From an uncultured Collinsella sp. (GTDB taxonomy: Bacteria > Actinomycetota > Coriobacteriia > Coriobacteriales > Coriobacteriaceae): a stretch of DNA of 64,000 nt. The position numbers were made by a program, and so were the translations under genes. The DNA is taken from contig CAMQHT010000001.1 in assembly GCA_947001705.1 (NCBI GenBank), positions 62,001 through 126,000 of the forward strand, read 5' to 3'. Positions 1 to 8,065 of the stretch are shown here, piece after piece. Each line of letters opens with the position of its first letter. The stretch's first letter is position 1. The notes under the pieces are model-generated. The model made no database searches. It was not told where the DNA came from and saw only the letters and a program-made list of their open reading frames with translations.

Positions 1-2
1 GA

Positions 3-500
3 ACGGGCCATCTGTTTGACAATCGCTATTCGCGGGTCGCGGTTGAGTCGGACACGCAGGCAGTGCAGCTGCTCGACTATATTCATCTCAATCCCGTGAA
101 GGGTGCGCTTGACTCGCTCGAGGCGTACCGCTGGTCAAGCTATAAGGCGTATCAGCTGGGCTATGATCCCTTTGACATCTGTGATGCGGCCCCTATGCTT
201 GATGTTGTCGGAGGCTCCCGTCGCTATTGCGAGCATCTCAAGAAAGTTGCCGGGCGCATCTGGTCAGTGGAGGTTCTTCCGCGCCGGCGGATCCCTGATG
301 AGGAGGCCCTTTTCGTTGCGCGCGAAGTCCTGACGAGCATAGATCCTGCGTTGCTCAAGGCCCTGCCACGCCCCGAACGCGATGCCTGCCTGCTGAGGCT
401 CAGGCGGGCACATCTCACGGTCAAGCAAATTGCCCGTATCACCGGTATCGGCGCCACAAGCGTGACCAAGGCTACTGCAGGCTGGAAGGATGCAGCGTGA
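3..500 (+). CDS. RAYT / REP-associated tyrosine transposase, C-terminal part (5' end outside window)
   Basis: The reading frame is open from the first bases and ends at TGA 498-500, so the N-terminus lies upstream of the window. The visible N-terminal part reads TGHLFDNRYSRVAVES, then YIHLNPVK and YRWSSYKAY, the signature of the Y1-transposase-like RAYT family, whose members act on single-stranded palindromic REP sequences. The rest is a C-terminal extension ending in a small helix-turn-helix-like stretch (LTVKQIARITGIGATSVTKA). The catalytic HUH motif would lie before this region and is not visible. Two direct repeats flanking a small hairpin follow the stop and could be its cognate sites. 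The family is clear; activity cannot be judged from a fragment. Confidence 0.85.
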   Translation, partial: TGHLFDNRYSRVAVESDTQAVQLLDYIHLNPVKGALDSLEAYRWSSYKAYQLGYDPFDICDAAPMLDVVGGSRRYCEHLKKVAGRIWSVEVLPRRRIPDEEALFVAREVLTSIDPALLKALPRPERDACLLRLRRAHLTVKQIARITGIGATSVTKATAGWKDAA

Positions 501-547
501 GATAGGGGCCGGAGCCGATCGGGACGCCGCATGCGTGCGTCATGTCT

Positions 548-594
548 GTCCCCAATGCGTGAAAACACTCATCTAAGTGTGTCCCCAATGAGTG
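548..594. repeat. Direct repeat GTCCCCAATGNGTG flanking a hairpin, downstream of the RAYT gene
   Basis: GTCCCCAATGCGTG (548-561) and GTCCCCAATGAGTG (581-594) differ at one base. Between them ACACT (565-569) and AGTGT (576-580) form a perfect 5-bp stem with a 6-nt loop. Short direct repeats plus a palindrome next to a RAYT gene resemble a REP-type recognition site; this role is inferred. Confidence 0.5.
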
Positions 595-595
595 C

Positions 596-628
596 AAAAA
601 GGCGCCCTCCGTGGGGGAGAACGCCTTT
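596..628 (-). terminator. Rho-independent terminator of rpmB
   Basis: Read on the minus strand, AAAGGCG and CGCCTTT form a stem around a loop that can pair internally (CCC/GGG), followed by TTTTT. It lies about 70 nt beyond the rpmB stop. Confidence 0.75.
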
Positions 629-696
629 GGTAAGTTCTATATGAACGCGAGGTCTTTGACCCGGAGAGTCCGAGGTACTTGTTGGTAAGACCTTAT

Positions 697-885
697 TTAG
701 GAGCGCGCAACCTTGCCGGACTTGAGGCAGGTGGAGCAAACGTTCATCTTGCGACGGTGACCATCGACGACGACGTAAACGCGCTGGATGTTGGGGCGGA
801 ACTTACGGTTGGTGACGCGGTGAGAGTGGCTGATGGAGCGACCGGCAACGGGGTGCTTACCGCAAACTTCGCAAACTTTGGACAT
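697..885 (-). CDS. rpmB: 50S ribosomal protein L28 (bL28), zinc-binding form
   Basis: Small ribosomal protein of the large subunit, 62 aa. The start ATG at 885 is chosen because AGGAGG sits just upstream and translation begins MSKVCEVCGKHPVAGRS, the family N-terminus. Two CxxC pairs (CEVC near residue 5 and CSTC near residue 50) identify the zinc-ribbon (C+) version. The gene is monocistronic, with its own terminator on the left. A TATAGT -10-like hexamer lies upstream on the minus strand (940-945), with GCACAG/CTGTGC inverted arms just behind it; no good -35 is visible. Confidence 0.95.
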   Translation of the reverse strand: MSKVCEVCGKHPVAGRSISHSHRVTNRKFRPNIQRVYVVVDGHRRKMNVCSTCLKSGKVARS

Positions 886-1205
886 AACTGACCCTCCTTG
901 GGCGACAAACGAACATGTCGCGTTAACAAACAAGCCTGAACTATAGCACAGAAGCAGCTCCCTGTGCGTAATCTACACAGAGATATTCCTCTTTTGGCGA
1001 TAGTGCTCACGCCACGGCCCTGGACGTAGATCCGATTTGCGTGCAGCAGAGGGGATTATGCCAGCTCGTGCGTGCGTTTTCAAGCTCGTCCCACAAATAT
1101 ATATAGGTTTATGGAGCACCTGCGCCCGTTTACGGATTGTTCTGTATTTATGCTCGCAATTAAGCTCGAGGTTGGCTACACTATCCCTTGACCATTAAAG
1201 GGGTA

Positions 1206-1316
1206 CGAGATACCCACATGGAATTACATAGCTGCCAAAGAGCAGCCCTTCCTGTGGGTGTCTGGTCCGCTTTAAGCGGTCGGGCATCTATTTTTTTGAC
1301 TGTGTCAGCAGTCAAG
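1206..1316 (+). promoter_or_regulatory. pyr operon leader: stem-loop plus terminator-like attenuator
   Basis: An 11-bp stem (AGATACCCACA with TGTGGGTGTCT, one G-U) encloses a small GCTGC/GCAGC hairpin. Next come CCGCT-TTA-AGCGG and a run of seven T (1291-1297). A third perfect hairpin, TTGACTG/CAGTCAA (1296-1315), starts inside the T-run and would compete with termination. The RBS AGGAAGGAG and the pyrR ATG follow. PyrR-controlled attenuation is known in Bacillus, but the Bacillus PyrR-binding consensus is not obvious here. A weak -10 (TACACT, 1177-1182) lies upstream. Confidence 0.6.
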
Positions 1317-1336
1317 ACATGTGAGGAAGGAGATCG

Positions 1337-1921
1337 ATGGGCACGACTTCCCCCAAGGCGGTCATCATGGACGAGACCGCCGTCAATCGAGCGATGACCC
1401 GCATCGCGCACGAGATTCTCGAGCGCAACGAGGGCTGTGAAGACCTCGCTCTGGTCGGCATCGTCACGCGCGGCGACCTTCTGGCAAAGAAACTCGCCGA
1501 GGAGATCAAGGAGATCGAGGGCGTCGACGTTCCGCTCGGCAGCCTGGACATCAGCTTCTACCGCGATGACTATGCGACCAATTTCGCTCCCGCGATCCAC
1601 GCTACCAACATTCCCTTCAGCGTCGATGGCAAGCGCGTCGTGCTGGTGGACGACATCCTGTATACGGGCCGTACTATCCGCGCCGCTCTGGATGCCGTCA
1701 TGGACCTGGGCCGTCCGAGCCGCATCGAGCTGGCAGTTCTCGTTGACCGCGGTCACCGTGAGCTCCCCATCTCGCCGGACTTTGTCGGCAAGAACGTTCC
1801 CTCGTCGCATGAGGAGAACGTGCACCTATATATGAAGGAAGTCGACGGCCACACCGCCGTCGAGATTAACGACGTCGCGCCGGGTTCCCACGTGGGCTCC
1901 GCGCCGCTGGGAGGTGAGTAG
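1337..1921 (+). CDS. pyrR: Bifunctional pyr operon regulator / uracil phosphoribosyltransferase PyrR
   Basis: PyrR senses UMP/UTP, binds pyr leader RNA to promote attenuation and has uracil phosphoribosyltransferase activity. The protein is 194 aa, near the usual 180. The PRPP-binding loop VVLVDDILYTGRT lies at residues 101-113, preceded by the family segment LGSLDISFYRDD. The start ATG has a strong AGGAAGGAG. It is the first gene of the operon, directly behind a leader with a terminator-like hairpin, as expected for autoregulation. The stop overlaps the pyrB GTG. About 20 extra residues at the C-terminus are not conserved in the family. Confidence 0.95.
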   Translation: MGTTSPKAVIMDETAVNRAMTRIAHEILERNEGCEDLALVGIVTRGDLLAKKLAEEIKEIEGVDVPLGSLDISFYRDDYATNFAPAIHATNIPFSVDGKRVVLVDDILYTGRTIRAALDAVMDLGRPSRIELAVLVDRGHRELPISPDFVGKNVPSSHEENVHLYMKEVDGHTAVEINDVAPGSHVGSAPLGGE

Positions 1922-2870
1922 TACCGTGGCGTTCAACCATAAGCACCTGATCGACATTACCGAGTACTCCGAAGAGGATATCAAGCTCATCCTCGAGACC
2001 GCCAAGGCGTTCTCTGAGGTCAACGAGCGTGCGATCAAGAAGGTCCCCACGCTCAAGGGCAAGACCATCGTCAACATGTTCAACGAGCCCTCGACGCGCA
2101 CCCGCAGCTCCTTCGAGCTCGCCGAGAAGCGCCTTTCGGCCGACAGCCTCAACTTTGGCGGCTCCTCGACCTCCACGGTCAAGGGCGAGAGCCTCGTCGA
2201 CACCGTCGAGACCCTCAACGCCTACAAGATTGATTGCATCGTCGTTCGCGATAAGCACGCCGGTGCTCCCTACATCGTCACGCAGAACTCGCCCGCGAGC
2301 GTCATCTGCGCCGGCGACGGCAAGCACAACCATCCCACGCAGGCCCTGCTCGACCTGTACACCATCTGGGAGCACAAGGGTGACTTCCACGGTCTGAAGG
2401 TCGCCGTCGTCGGTGATATCGCGCATTCCCGCGTGTGCGGCTCGCTGATCCCCGCACTTAAGATCATGGGCTGCGAGACCTACGCCGTCGCCCCCGGCAC
2501 GCTGCTGCCGCCGGCGCCCGAGGTCCTGGGCTGCGACCACGTGACGAGCGACCTCGATTCCGTCCTGCCCGAGCTGGACGTCGTCTACATGTTGCGCGTG
2601 CAGCAGGAGCGCCTCGAGGGCGCACCGTTCCCCACGATTCGTGAGTACCACAAGCTCTTCGGTCTGACCAAGGACCGCGAGAAGCTCATGAAGCCCGATG
2701 CGATTATCTGCCACCCGGGCCCCATCAACCGCGGCGTTGAGTTCGACTCCTATATGGCCGACCACCCGCAACGCTCCGTCATCCTGGAGCAGGTCTACGC
2801 CGGTATCTGCGTGCGTATGGCTATCCTGTATCTGCTGCTTGGAGGTGCCGATAATGGCCTTGCTTCTTAA
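1914..2870 (+). CDS. pyrB: Aspartate carbamoyltransferase catalytic subunit
   Basis: Condenses carbamoyl phosphate with aspartate, the first committed step of UMP synthesis. The protein is 318 aa, usual for the family. The carbamoyl-phosphate loop STRTR is at residues 60-64 within FNEPSTRTRSSFE, and HPTQALLD is at 140-147. The GTG start at 1914 overlaps the end of pyrR, indicating translational coupling; an in-frame GTG at 1926 is an alternative. No pyrI regulatory subunit gene is present nearby. Confidence 0.96.
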   Translation: MSSTVAFNHKHLIDITEYSEEDIKLILETAKAFSEVNERAIKKVPTLKGKTIVNMFNEPSTRTRSSFELAEKRLSADSLNFGGSSTSTVKGESLVDTVETLNAYKIDCIVVRDKHAGAPYIVTQNSPASVICAGDGKHNHPTQALLDLYTIWEHKGDFHGLKVAVVGDIAHSRVCGSLIPALKIMGCETYAVAPGTLLPPAPEVLGCDHVTSDLDSVLPELDVVYMLRVQQERLEGAPFPTIREYHKLFGLTKDREKLMKPDAIICHPGPINRGVEFDSYMADHPQRSVILEQVYAGICVRMAILYLLLGGADNGLAS

Positions 2871-4143
2871 GAATGCCCACGTCGTCGATCCGTCCGTCGA
2901 GCTTGACGGTGTCGTCGACGTCCTGATCGACGGTGACAAGATCGCCGAGGTCGGCGAGAACCTCGCCGCCGAGGGAGCCGAGGTCCGTGACCTTTCCGGC
3001 AAGTATCTCGTCCCCGGCCTGGTGGATATGCACGTGCATCTGCGCGAGCCTGGCTACGAGGTCAAAGAGGACATCGAGAGCGGCACCCGCGCTGCTGCCA
3101 AGGGCGGCTTCACCGGCGTGTGCGCCATGCCCAACACCGATCCCGTCACCGATAACGGCACCGTCGTGGAGTTCGTCAAGTCCCGCGCTGCCGAGGTCGG
3201 CCACTGCCGCGTCTATCCGTCGGGCGCCATGACCCGCGGTCTTAAGGGCGAGGCCATGTCCGAGATGGGCGATATGGTCGCCCACGGCGCCGTCGCCTTC
3301 ACCGACGATGGTCGCGGCGTGCAGGGCGCGGGCATGCTCCGTCGCTGCATGGACTACGGCAAGATGTTCGGCAAGGTCTTTATGAGCCACTGCCAGGACG
3401 AGGATCTGGTCGGCCACGGCCAGATCAACGAGGGCAAGGTCTCGACCCGTCTGGCCCTCGAGGGTTGGCCGGCCGCCGGCGAGGAGCTTCAGATTGCCCG
3501 CGACATCGAGATTGCCAAGCTGACCGGTGCCAAGCTGCACATCCAGCACATCTCCACCGCTCATGGCCTGGAGCTCGTGCGTGCCGGTAAGGCTGCCGGT
3601 GTCCAGGTGACCTGCGAGGCTACCCCGCACCACATGTTCCTGACCGAGAACGACCTGGACGAGACCTACAACACCTCGCTCAAGGTCAATCCGCCGCTGC
3701 GCACCGACGAGGATGCCGAGGCCATCCGTCAGGGTGTCATCGACGGTACCGTCGACGCTATCGTTACCGACCACGCTCCCCACACCCCGTGGGAGAAGGC
3801 CCGCGAGTTCGAGCTTGCGCCCTTTGGCATGATCGGCCTCGAGACCTCGCTGTCGCTTGTGCTCTCCGAGCTGGTCAACACGGGCAAGATGAGCATGGGC
3901 CGCATGGTCGAGCTCATGGCCATCAAGCCGCGTGAGATCCTGGGCCTCGACCAGGTTCAGGTCAAGGCGGGCTCCGTTGCCGACCTGACCGTGTTCGACC
4001 CCTCCGCAACCTGGACGGTTGGCGAGGACGGTTACGAGTCGCGTGCCGAGAACTCCGGTTTTGCCGGCCGCACGCTCACCGGTCGTGCCACCGATGTATT
4101 TGTCGGTGGCAAGCAGACGCTCGCCGACGGCTGCATCTGCTAG
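2854..4143 (+). CDS. pyrC: Dihydroorotase (class I)
   Basis: Cyclises carbamoyl aspartate to dihydroorotate. The start ATG at 2854 has GGAGG 9 nt upstream and overlaps the pyrB end by 17 nt. The 429-aa protein shows the amidohydrolase metal motif DMHVHLREPG (His60 and His62) and TDHAPHT near residue 305. The frame is open further upstream, but that part is out-of-frame pyrB translation. A GC-rich hairpin follows the stop, so the distal pyr genes may be partly uncoupled. Confidence 0.96.
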   Translation: MALLLKNAHVVDPSVELDGVVDVLIDGDKIAEVGENLAAEGAEVRDLSGKYLVPGLVDMHVHLREPGYEVKEDIESGTRAAAKGGFTGVCAMPNTDPVTDNGTVVEFVKSRAAEVGHCRVYPSGAMTRGLKGEAMSEMGDMVAHGAVAFTDDGRGVQGAGMLRRCMDYGKMFGKVFMSHCQDEDLVGHGQINEGKVSTRLALEGWPAAGEELQIARDIEIAKLTGAKLHIQHISTAHGLELVRAGKAAGVQVTCEATPHHMFLTENDLDETYNTSLKVNPPLRTDEDAEAIRQGVIDGTVDAIVTDHAPHTPWEKAREFELAPFGMIGLETSLSLVLSELVNTGKMSMGRMVELMAIKPREILGLDQVQVKAGSVADLTVFDPSATWTVGEDGYESRAENSGFAGRTLTGRATDVFVGGKQTLADGCIC

Positions 4144-4163
4144 CATAGCCTTATCGCTTTTGT

Positions 4164-4201
4164 GCGCGGCGCCCTTGCGGTGCCGCGCTTTCTGTTCGTT
4201 T
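4164..4201 (+). terminator. Terminator-like hairpin between pyrC and pyrK
   Basis: GCGCGGC (4164-4170) pairs perfectly with GCCGCGC (4182-4188) and is followed by TTTCTGTTCGTTT. The interrupted T-tract suggests partial termination within the operon. Confidence 0.5.
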
Positions 4202-4235
4202 AGACCATGCAACCGCATGGGGGATTGGAGCGTCT

Positions 4236-5027
4236 ATGCCCACACCTTCCACTGCACGCATGCACGACTTCGAGGTCGTCTCGAACCGGGAGATCGCCGA
4301 CGGCATCTTCTCGCTCGTCATCTCGGCCCCCAAGCTTGCAAGTGCGCTCAAGCCCGGTCAGTTTGTGAACATCGCCGTCCCCGGCGATGCGTCTTCTCTG
4401 CTTCGTGTGCCCTTGAGTTTCTACCGCGCCGACGCCGAGGCCGGCACCGTCGAGCTGTGGTACGCCGTCGTGGGCGACGATACCCGCCGTTTGTCCCAGA
4501 TGGGCCCCGGCTCCACCTCTAACCTGCTGGGCCCCGGTGGTCGTGGCTGGATGGTACCCGAGGGCACCAGGAAGGCTTTGCTCGTCGCCGGTGGTATCGG
4601 CGTTCCGCCTGTGCTTTGTCTTGCCGGTATGCTTGCCGAGCAGGGTGTTGATGTGGACGTGTGCCTGGGCTTTGGCACCGCGTCCAAGGCCGTGGGTGTC
4701 GATGAGTTCCGCGCGCTGGGCGCCACGGTTAATGTGTGCACCGACGACGGTTCGCTCGGCACGCACGGTTTTTGCACCGATCCTGCCGCAGAACTGCTTG
4801 GCGAGGGCGGCTACGACTACGTGGCCAGCTGCGGCCCCGCCGTCATGATGAAGAAAGTCGCCGCCGCTGCCGCTGAGGCCGGTGCGTACTGCGAGGTGTC
4901 GCTCGAGCGCATGATGAGCTGCGGTTTTGGCGCCTGCAACACCTGCAATGTCGAGACGGTCGACGGTATGAAGGGCGCCTGCATGTGCGGCCCCGTGTTC
5001 GATGCTTCCAAGGTGGTGGTCTTCTAG
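4236..5027 (+). CDS. pyrK: Dihydroorotate dehydrogenase B, electron-transfer subunit
   Basis: PyrK carries FAD and a [2Fe-2S] cluster and passes electrons from the PyrD subunit to NAD+. The protein is 263 aa, with an N-terminal ferredoxin-reductase FAD barrel (RVPLSFY near residue 53), an NAD-binding glycine-rich stretch (LLVAGGIGVPPVL) and a C-terminal cysteine cluster (Cys229, 234, 237 and about 249). The RBS GGAG lies before ATG 4236. The stop overlaps the GTG of pyrD, fitting equimolar synthesis of the two subunits. Confidence 0.95.
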   Translation: MPTPSTARMHDFEVVSNREIADGIFSLVISAPKLASALKPGQFVNIAVPGDASSLLRVPLSFYRADAEAGTVELWYAVVGDDTRRLSQMGPGSTSNLLGPGGRGWMVPEGTRKALLVAGGIGVPPVLCLAGMLAEQGVDVDVCLGFGTASKAVGVDEFRALGATVNVCTDDGSLGTHGFCTDPAAELLGEGGYDYVASCGPAVMMKKVAAAAAEAGAYCEVSLERMMSCGFGACNTCNVETVDGMKGACMCGPVFDASKVVVF

Positions 5028-5950
5028 TGGGTACCGTGAACATGGCCGTCGATTTCGGCGGCGTCAAGATGCGGAACCCCATCAACACCGCAGCCGGTAC
5101 CTTCGGCTACGGTTGGCAGTTCCAGAATTTCTTCGATGTTTCCCAGCTGGGCGCCATTACCACCAAGGGCTGTGCCGCCGAGCCCTGGCCGGGCAACCCT
5201 GCGCCCCGCATGGCCGAGATTCCTGGCGGTATGATCAACTCCGTGGGCCTGCAGAACCCCGGTGTCGCCGCCTTTGCCCGTGAGTCCGGCCCGTGGCTCG
5301 AGCAGCTGTCCAAGGACGGTTGCCAGGTCATTTGCCAGGTTGCCGGGCACTCCGTTGATGAGTTTGTGCGCGCGCTCGAGATGTATGTCGAGCTGTGCCC
5401 CTGGGCTGCCGGCTACGAGATCAACGTGAGCTGCCCTAATATCGCCGCCGGCGGTGCCGCCATGGGCTCCACGCCCGAGGGCGCCTCTTCCGTTATGGCT
5501 GCTTGCCGCAAGGTGACCGATAAGCCGCTGTTCGTGAAGATGGCGCCGGTCAACGTCGCCGAGATCGCCAAGGCCCTCGAGGCTGCCGGCGCCGACGGCC
5601 TTTCGGTCATCAACTCCATCCAGGGCATGGCCATCGACGTCCATACCCGCAAGTCCCGCGTGGCCAAGCCCAAGGGCGGCCTTTCGGGCCCGCTGTGCCA
5701 CCACATCGCCGTGCGCATGGTCTGGGAGGTTGCCCAGGCCGTCGATATCCCCATCAACGGTGTCGGCGGTGTCATGACTGGCGAGGATGCGGCTGAGTTT
5801 ATCCTGGCCGGCGCCACCTGCGTGTCGGTCGGCATGGCCAACTTCGTCGATCCGTGCGCTTCGCTTAAGATCGCGCATGAGCTCGAGGCCTGGGCCGAGT
5901 CCCAGGGCGTAAAGGACATCAACGAGCTGGTGGGTGCTTTCGAATGCTAG
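5027..5950 (+). CDS. pyrD: Dihydroorotate dehydrogenase B, catalytic subunit (class 1B)
   Basis: FMN enzyme oxidising dihydroorotate to orotate. The adjacent pyrK defines the NAD-dependent class 1B. Visible features are MRNPINTAAGTFGYG at the N-terminus, the active-site segment INVSCPNI with the catalytic Cys, and the phosphate-binding VGGVMTGEDA. The start is taken as GTG 5027, overlapping the pyrK stop (TAGTG); in-frame GTG 5036 and ATG 5042 are alternatives. The end overlaps the pyrF ATG. Confidence 0.95.
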   Translation: MGTVNMAVDFGGVKMRNPINTAAGTFGYGWQFQNFFDVSQLGAITTKGCAAEPWPGNPAPRMAEIPGGMINSVGLQNPGVAAFARESGPWLEQLSKDGCQVICQVAGHSVDEFVRALEMYVELCPWAAGYEINVSCPNIAAGGAAMGSTPEGASSVMAACRKVTDKPLFVKMAPVNVAEIAKALEAAGADGLSVINSIQGMAIDVHTRKSRVAKPKGGLSGPLCHHIAVRMVWEVAQAVDIPINGVGGVMTGEDAAEFILAGATCVSVGMANFVDPCASLKIAHELEAWAESQGVKDINELVGAFEC

Positions 5951-6660
5951 AGAATGATGCCCGCGACCGTGTTATCGTCGCCCTCGACTGCGACCGTGAG
6001 CGCGCGCTCGAGCTCGCCCACGAGCTTTCGGGCCATGCCGCTTGGCTCAAGGTCGGCATGACGCTCTATTACGCTGAGGGTCCCCAGATCGTCAAGACCT
6101 TTAAGGACCTTGGCTTTAAGGTCTTCCTCGACCTTAAGTTCCACGACATTCCGCATCAGGTGCGCGGCGCTGCCCGCTCGGCCTCGCTTGCCGGTGCCGA
6201 CCTGCTTTCGGTCCACGGCCTGGGCTCGGGTGCTATGCTCGCTGCCTGCCGCGAGGGTGCCGAGGAGGCGCGTGAGGACCGCGCCAAGCTCGTCGCCATC
6301 ACCGTGCTCACGAGCATGAATCAGGATGCTTTGAGCGAGATCGGCGTCGAGTCTCCCGTGGCCGAGGAGGCCGCCCGCTTGGCAAAGCTTGCTCAAGCCA
6401 CTGGCATCGATGGCATCGTGTGCTCACCGATGGAGGCTCACGACATGCGTGAGCTGCTGGGTCCTGATGCCCTGATCGTGACTCCGGGTGTGCGTCCGGT
6501 GGGTGCCGCCCTTGGTGACCAGTCCCGCGTGGCGACGCCTTCCCAGGCTATCGAGCGTGGCGCAAGCCACATTGTGGTGGGCCGTCCCATCACCGGTGCC
6601 GACGATCCGGTTGCCGCCTTTGACGCCATCGTCGCCGAGCTGGTCGAAAACGTCGCGTAA
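5944..6660 (+). CDS. pyrF: Orotidine 5'-phosphate decarboxylase
   Basis: Final step of UMP synthesis. The 238-aa TIM-barrel protein has the catalytic tetrad motif DLKFHDIP (Asp63, Lys65, Asp68) and the phosphate-binding VTPGVRP segment. ATG 5944 overlaps the pyrD stop by 7 nt, so pyrK-pyrD-pyrF are translationally coupled. It is the last gene of this cluster; pyrE and carAB are not in the window. Confidence 0.96.
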   Translation: MLENDARDRVIVALDCDRERALELAHELSGHAAWLKVGMTLYYAEGPQIVKTFKDLGFKVFLDLKFHDIPHQVRGAARSASLAGADLLSVHGLGSGAMLAACREGAEEAREDRAKLVAITVLTSMNQDALSEIGVESPVAEEAARLAKLAQATGIDGIVCSPMEAHDMRELLGPDALIVTPGVRPVGAALGDQSRVATPSQAIERGASHIVVGRPITGADDPVAAFDAIVAELVENVA

Positions 6661-6705
6661 AAGATTCCCCTAAGTCACCACTTTTGGGTCTCATTAGCAC
6701 AAAAT

Positions 6706-6763
6706 AGCCCCTGTGCCTGCGTAAACTTTCCCATCCTTTGTGTGGAATCGCAGGTCAGGGGCT
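6706..6763 (+). terminator. Long-loop hairpin after pyrF, terminator-like
   Basis: AGCCCCTG (6706-6713) and CCTGCG (6716-6721) pair with CGCAGG (6749-6754) and CAGGGGCT (6756-6763), giving 14 bp around a 27-nt loop. Only a weak T-tract (TAACTTT) follows, so this may be a poor terminator or a structured RNA. Confidence 0.45.
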
Positions 6764-6826
6764 TAACTTTGGGCGCAGTATATTGCACTTTTTGCGGGTA
6801 TCGTCTAACCTATGGAGCCGCGATTA

Positions 6827-6858
6827 GGCATTTTGTACGTTCTACGTGCTAAAATGCC
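6827..6858. promoter_or_regulatory. Near-perfect 14-bp inverted repeat upstream of mihF
   Basis: GGCATTTT (6827-6834) and GTACGT (6835-6840) pair with ACGTGC (6844-6849) and AAAATGCC (6851-6858), with a TCT loop, one G-U and one bulged T. It ends 41 nt before the mihF ATG and is not followed by a T-run. It is either an operator or 5' UTR structure. Confidence 0.5.
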
Positions 6859-6899
6859 AATTATTGAATCAGATATAACCCAACTATTTGGAGGTACGA

Positions 6900-7208
6900 A
6901 TGGCACTCCCTCAGCTTACCGACGAGCAGCGCAAGCAGGCTCTTGAGAAGGCTGCTGCCGCACGTCACGCCCGCGCTGAGCTTCGCGAGCAGATCAAGAA
7001 GGGCGAGAAGTCCCTCGAGTCCGTGCTCAACTCCGATGACCCCATCGCTTCCCGCATGAAGGTTTCCACCCTCATCGAGTCTCTCCCCGGTTATGGCAAG
7101 GCCAAGGCCGCCAAGATCATGGAGGAGCTCGGTATCTCCGCTACTCGTCGCGTCCAGGGCCTCGGTGTCCGTCAGCGCGAGCAGCTCCTCGAGCAGCTGA
7201 CCAAATAA
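6900..7208 (+). CDS. mihF: Actinobacterial-type integration host factor
   Basis: Nucleoid-associated DNA-binding protein specific to Actinobacteria and unrelated to HU/IHF of E. coli. The 102-aa protein contains the conserved LIESLPGYGKAKAAKIMEEL helix-turn-helix region and the basic ATRRVQGLG segment. ATG 6900 is chosen for GGAGG at 6890-6894 and the family start MALPQL. The next gene, gmk, starts at the base after the stop. A strong inverted repeat lies upstream and may be a regulatory site. Confidence 0.9.
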   Translation: MALPQLTDEQRKQALEKAAAARHARAELREQIKKGEKSLESVLNSDDPIASRMKVSTLIESLPGYGKAKAAKIMEELGISATRRVQGLGVRQREQLLEQLTK

Positions 7209-7778
7209 GTGAGCGCTCAGGATTCCAAGCTCTTTGTGATTTCTGGACCGTCAGGCGCAGGCAAGGGTACGCTCGTCACTCGTGTGCGCGAGCGCCGCTC
7301 GAACCTGGGTCTGACGGTTTCGGCTACCACGCGAGCACCACGCAAAGGTGAGGTCGACGGCGTCAACTACTTTTTTCTGACGCGCGAGGAGTTCGACCGC
7401 CGCGTGGCAAACGGTGAGTTTGTTGAGTGGGCTGAGGTCCACGGTAACTGCTACGGCACGTTGGTGAGCGAGGTCACATCCAAGCTCGCCTCGGGCTCGT
7501 CTCTGATTTTGGAGATCGATGTCCAGGGCGCCCTGCAGGTGAAGGAGCGTTTCCCCGAGGCCGTGCTGATCTTTATCAAGCCGCCTTCGCTTGAGGTGCT
7601 CCGCGAGCGTCTGGTCGGTCGCGGTACCGAGACGCCCGAGACGATTGAGCTGCGTATGGCAAACGCCGCCGATGAGCTTGCCCTTGCCGACCGCTACGAC
7701 GACGTCGTGGTGAATGACGATCTCGACCGCGCGACCGATGAGCTCGTTCGCGTTCTCGATATGCATGAAAGGATCTGA
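7209..7778 (+). CDS. gmk: Guanylate kinase
   Basis: Phosphorylates GMP to GDP. The 189-aa protein has Walker A GPSGAGKGT at residues 13-21 and the GMP-binding segments STTRAPRKGEVDG and YGT. The GTG start directly follows the mihF stop and no clear RBS is seen, implying coupling to mihF. The order mihF-gmk-rpoZ is common in Actinobacteria. Confidence 0.95.
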   Translation: MSAQDSKLFVISGPSGAGKGTLVTRVRERRSNLGLTVSATTRAPRKGEVDGVNYFFLTREEFDRRVANGEFVEWAEVHGNCYGTLVSEVTSKLASGSSLILEIDVQGALQVKERFPEAVLIFIKPPSLEVLRERLVGRGTETPETIELRMANAADELALADRYDDVVVNDDLDRATDELVRVLDMHERI

Positions 7779-7783
7779 GGTCC

Positions 7784-8065
7784 GTGTCCGTTGTAAAGCC
7801 TTGCATTGACGATCTTCTGGAGAAGACCGATCACAACCGCTTCCTGCTCGCTTCGCTTGCCTCTAAGCGCGCCTGCGACATCAATAGCATGCTGCGTGGC
7901 CAGCACAACCGCGTGCTTGCCGTCCAGGATGTCGATGACATCACCATCGGGCTTTCCGGTGCCGATACCATCTCGATGGCTATGGACGAGATTGTCGACG
8001 GTGACATCTCTTACGACGAGGCCCGTTACGAGAAGGCGCTCGGCCACAAGGTTGCTGAAGCCTAA
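7784..8065 (+). CDS. rpoZ: RNA polymerase omega subunit
   Basis: Small subunit aiding assembly of the beta-prime subunit, 93 aa. The N-terminus MSVVKPCIDDLLEKTDHNRF and the following ASLASKRACDINSML match the omega fold. The GTG start is preceded by AAAGGATCTGAGG. Its stop codon abuts the thiI ATG. Confidence 0.88.
   Translation: MSVVKPCIDDLLEKTDHNRFLLASLASKRACDINSMLRGQHNRVLAVQDVDDITIGLSGADTISMAMDEIVDGDISYDEARYEKALGHKVAEA

Noticed and set aside
1181..1825. Long minus-strand open frame opposite pyrR
   Set aside because: It is a mirror of high-GC coding sequence; its translation has no known domain while the plus strand encodes an unmistakable PyrR.
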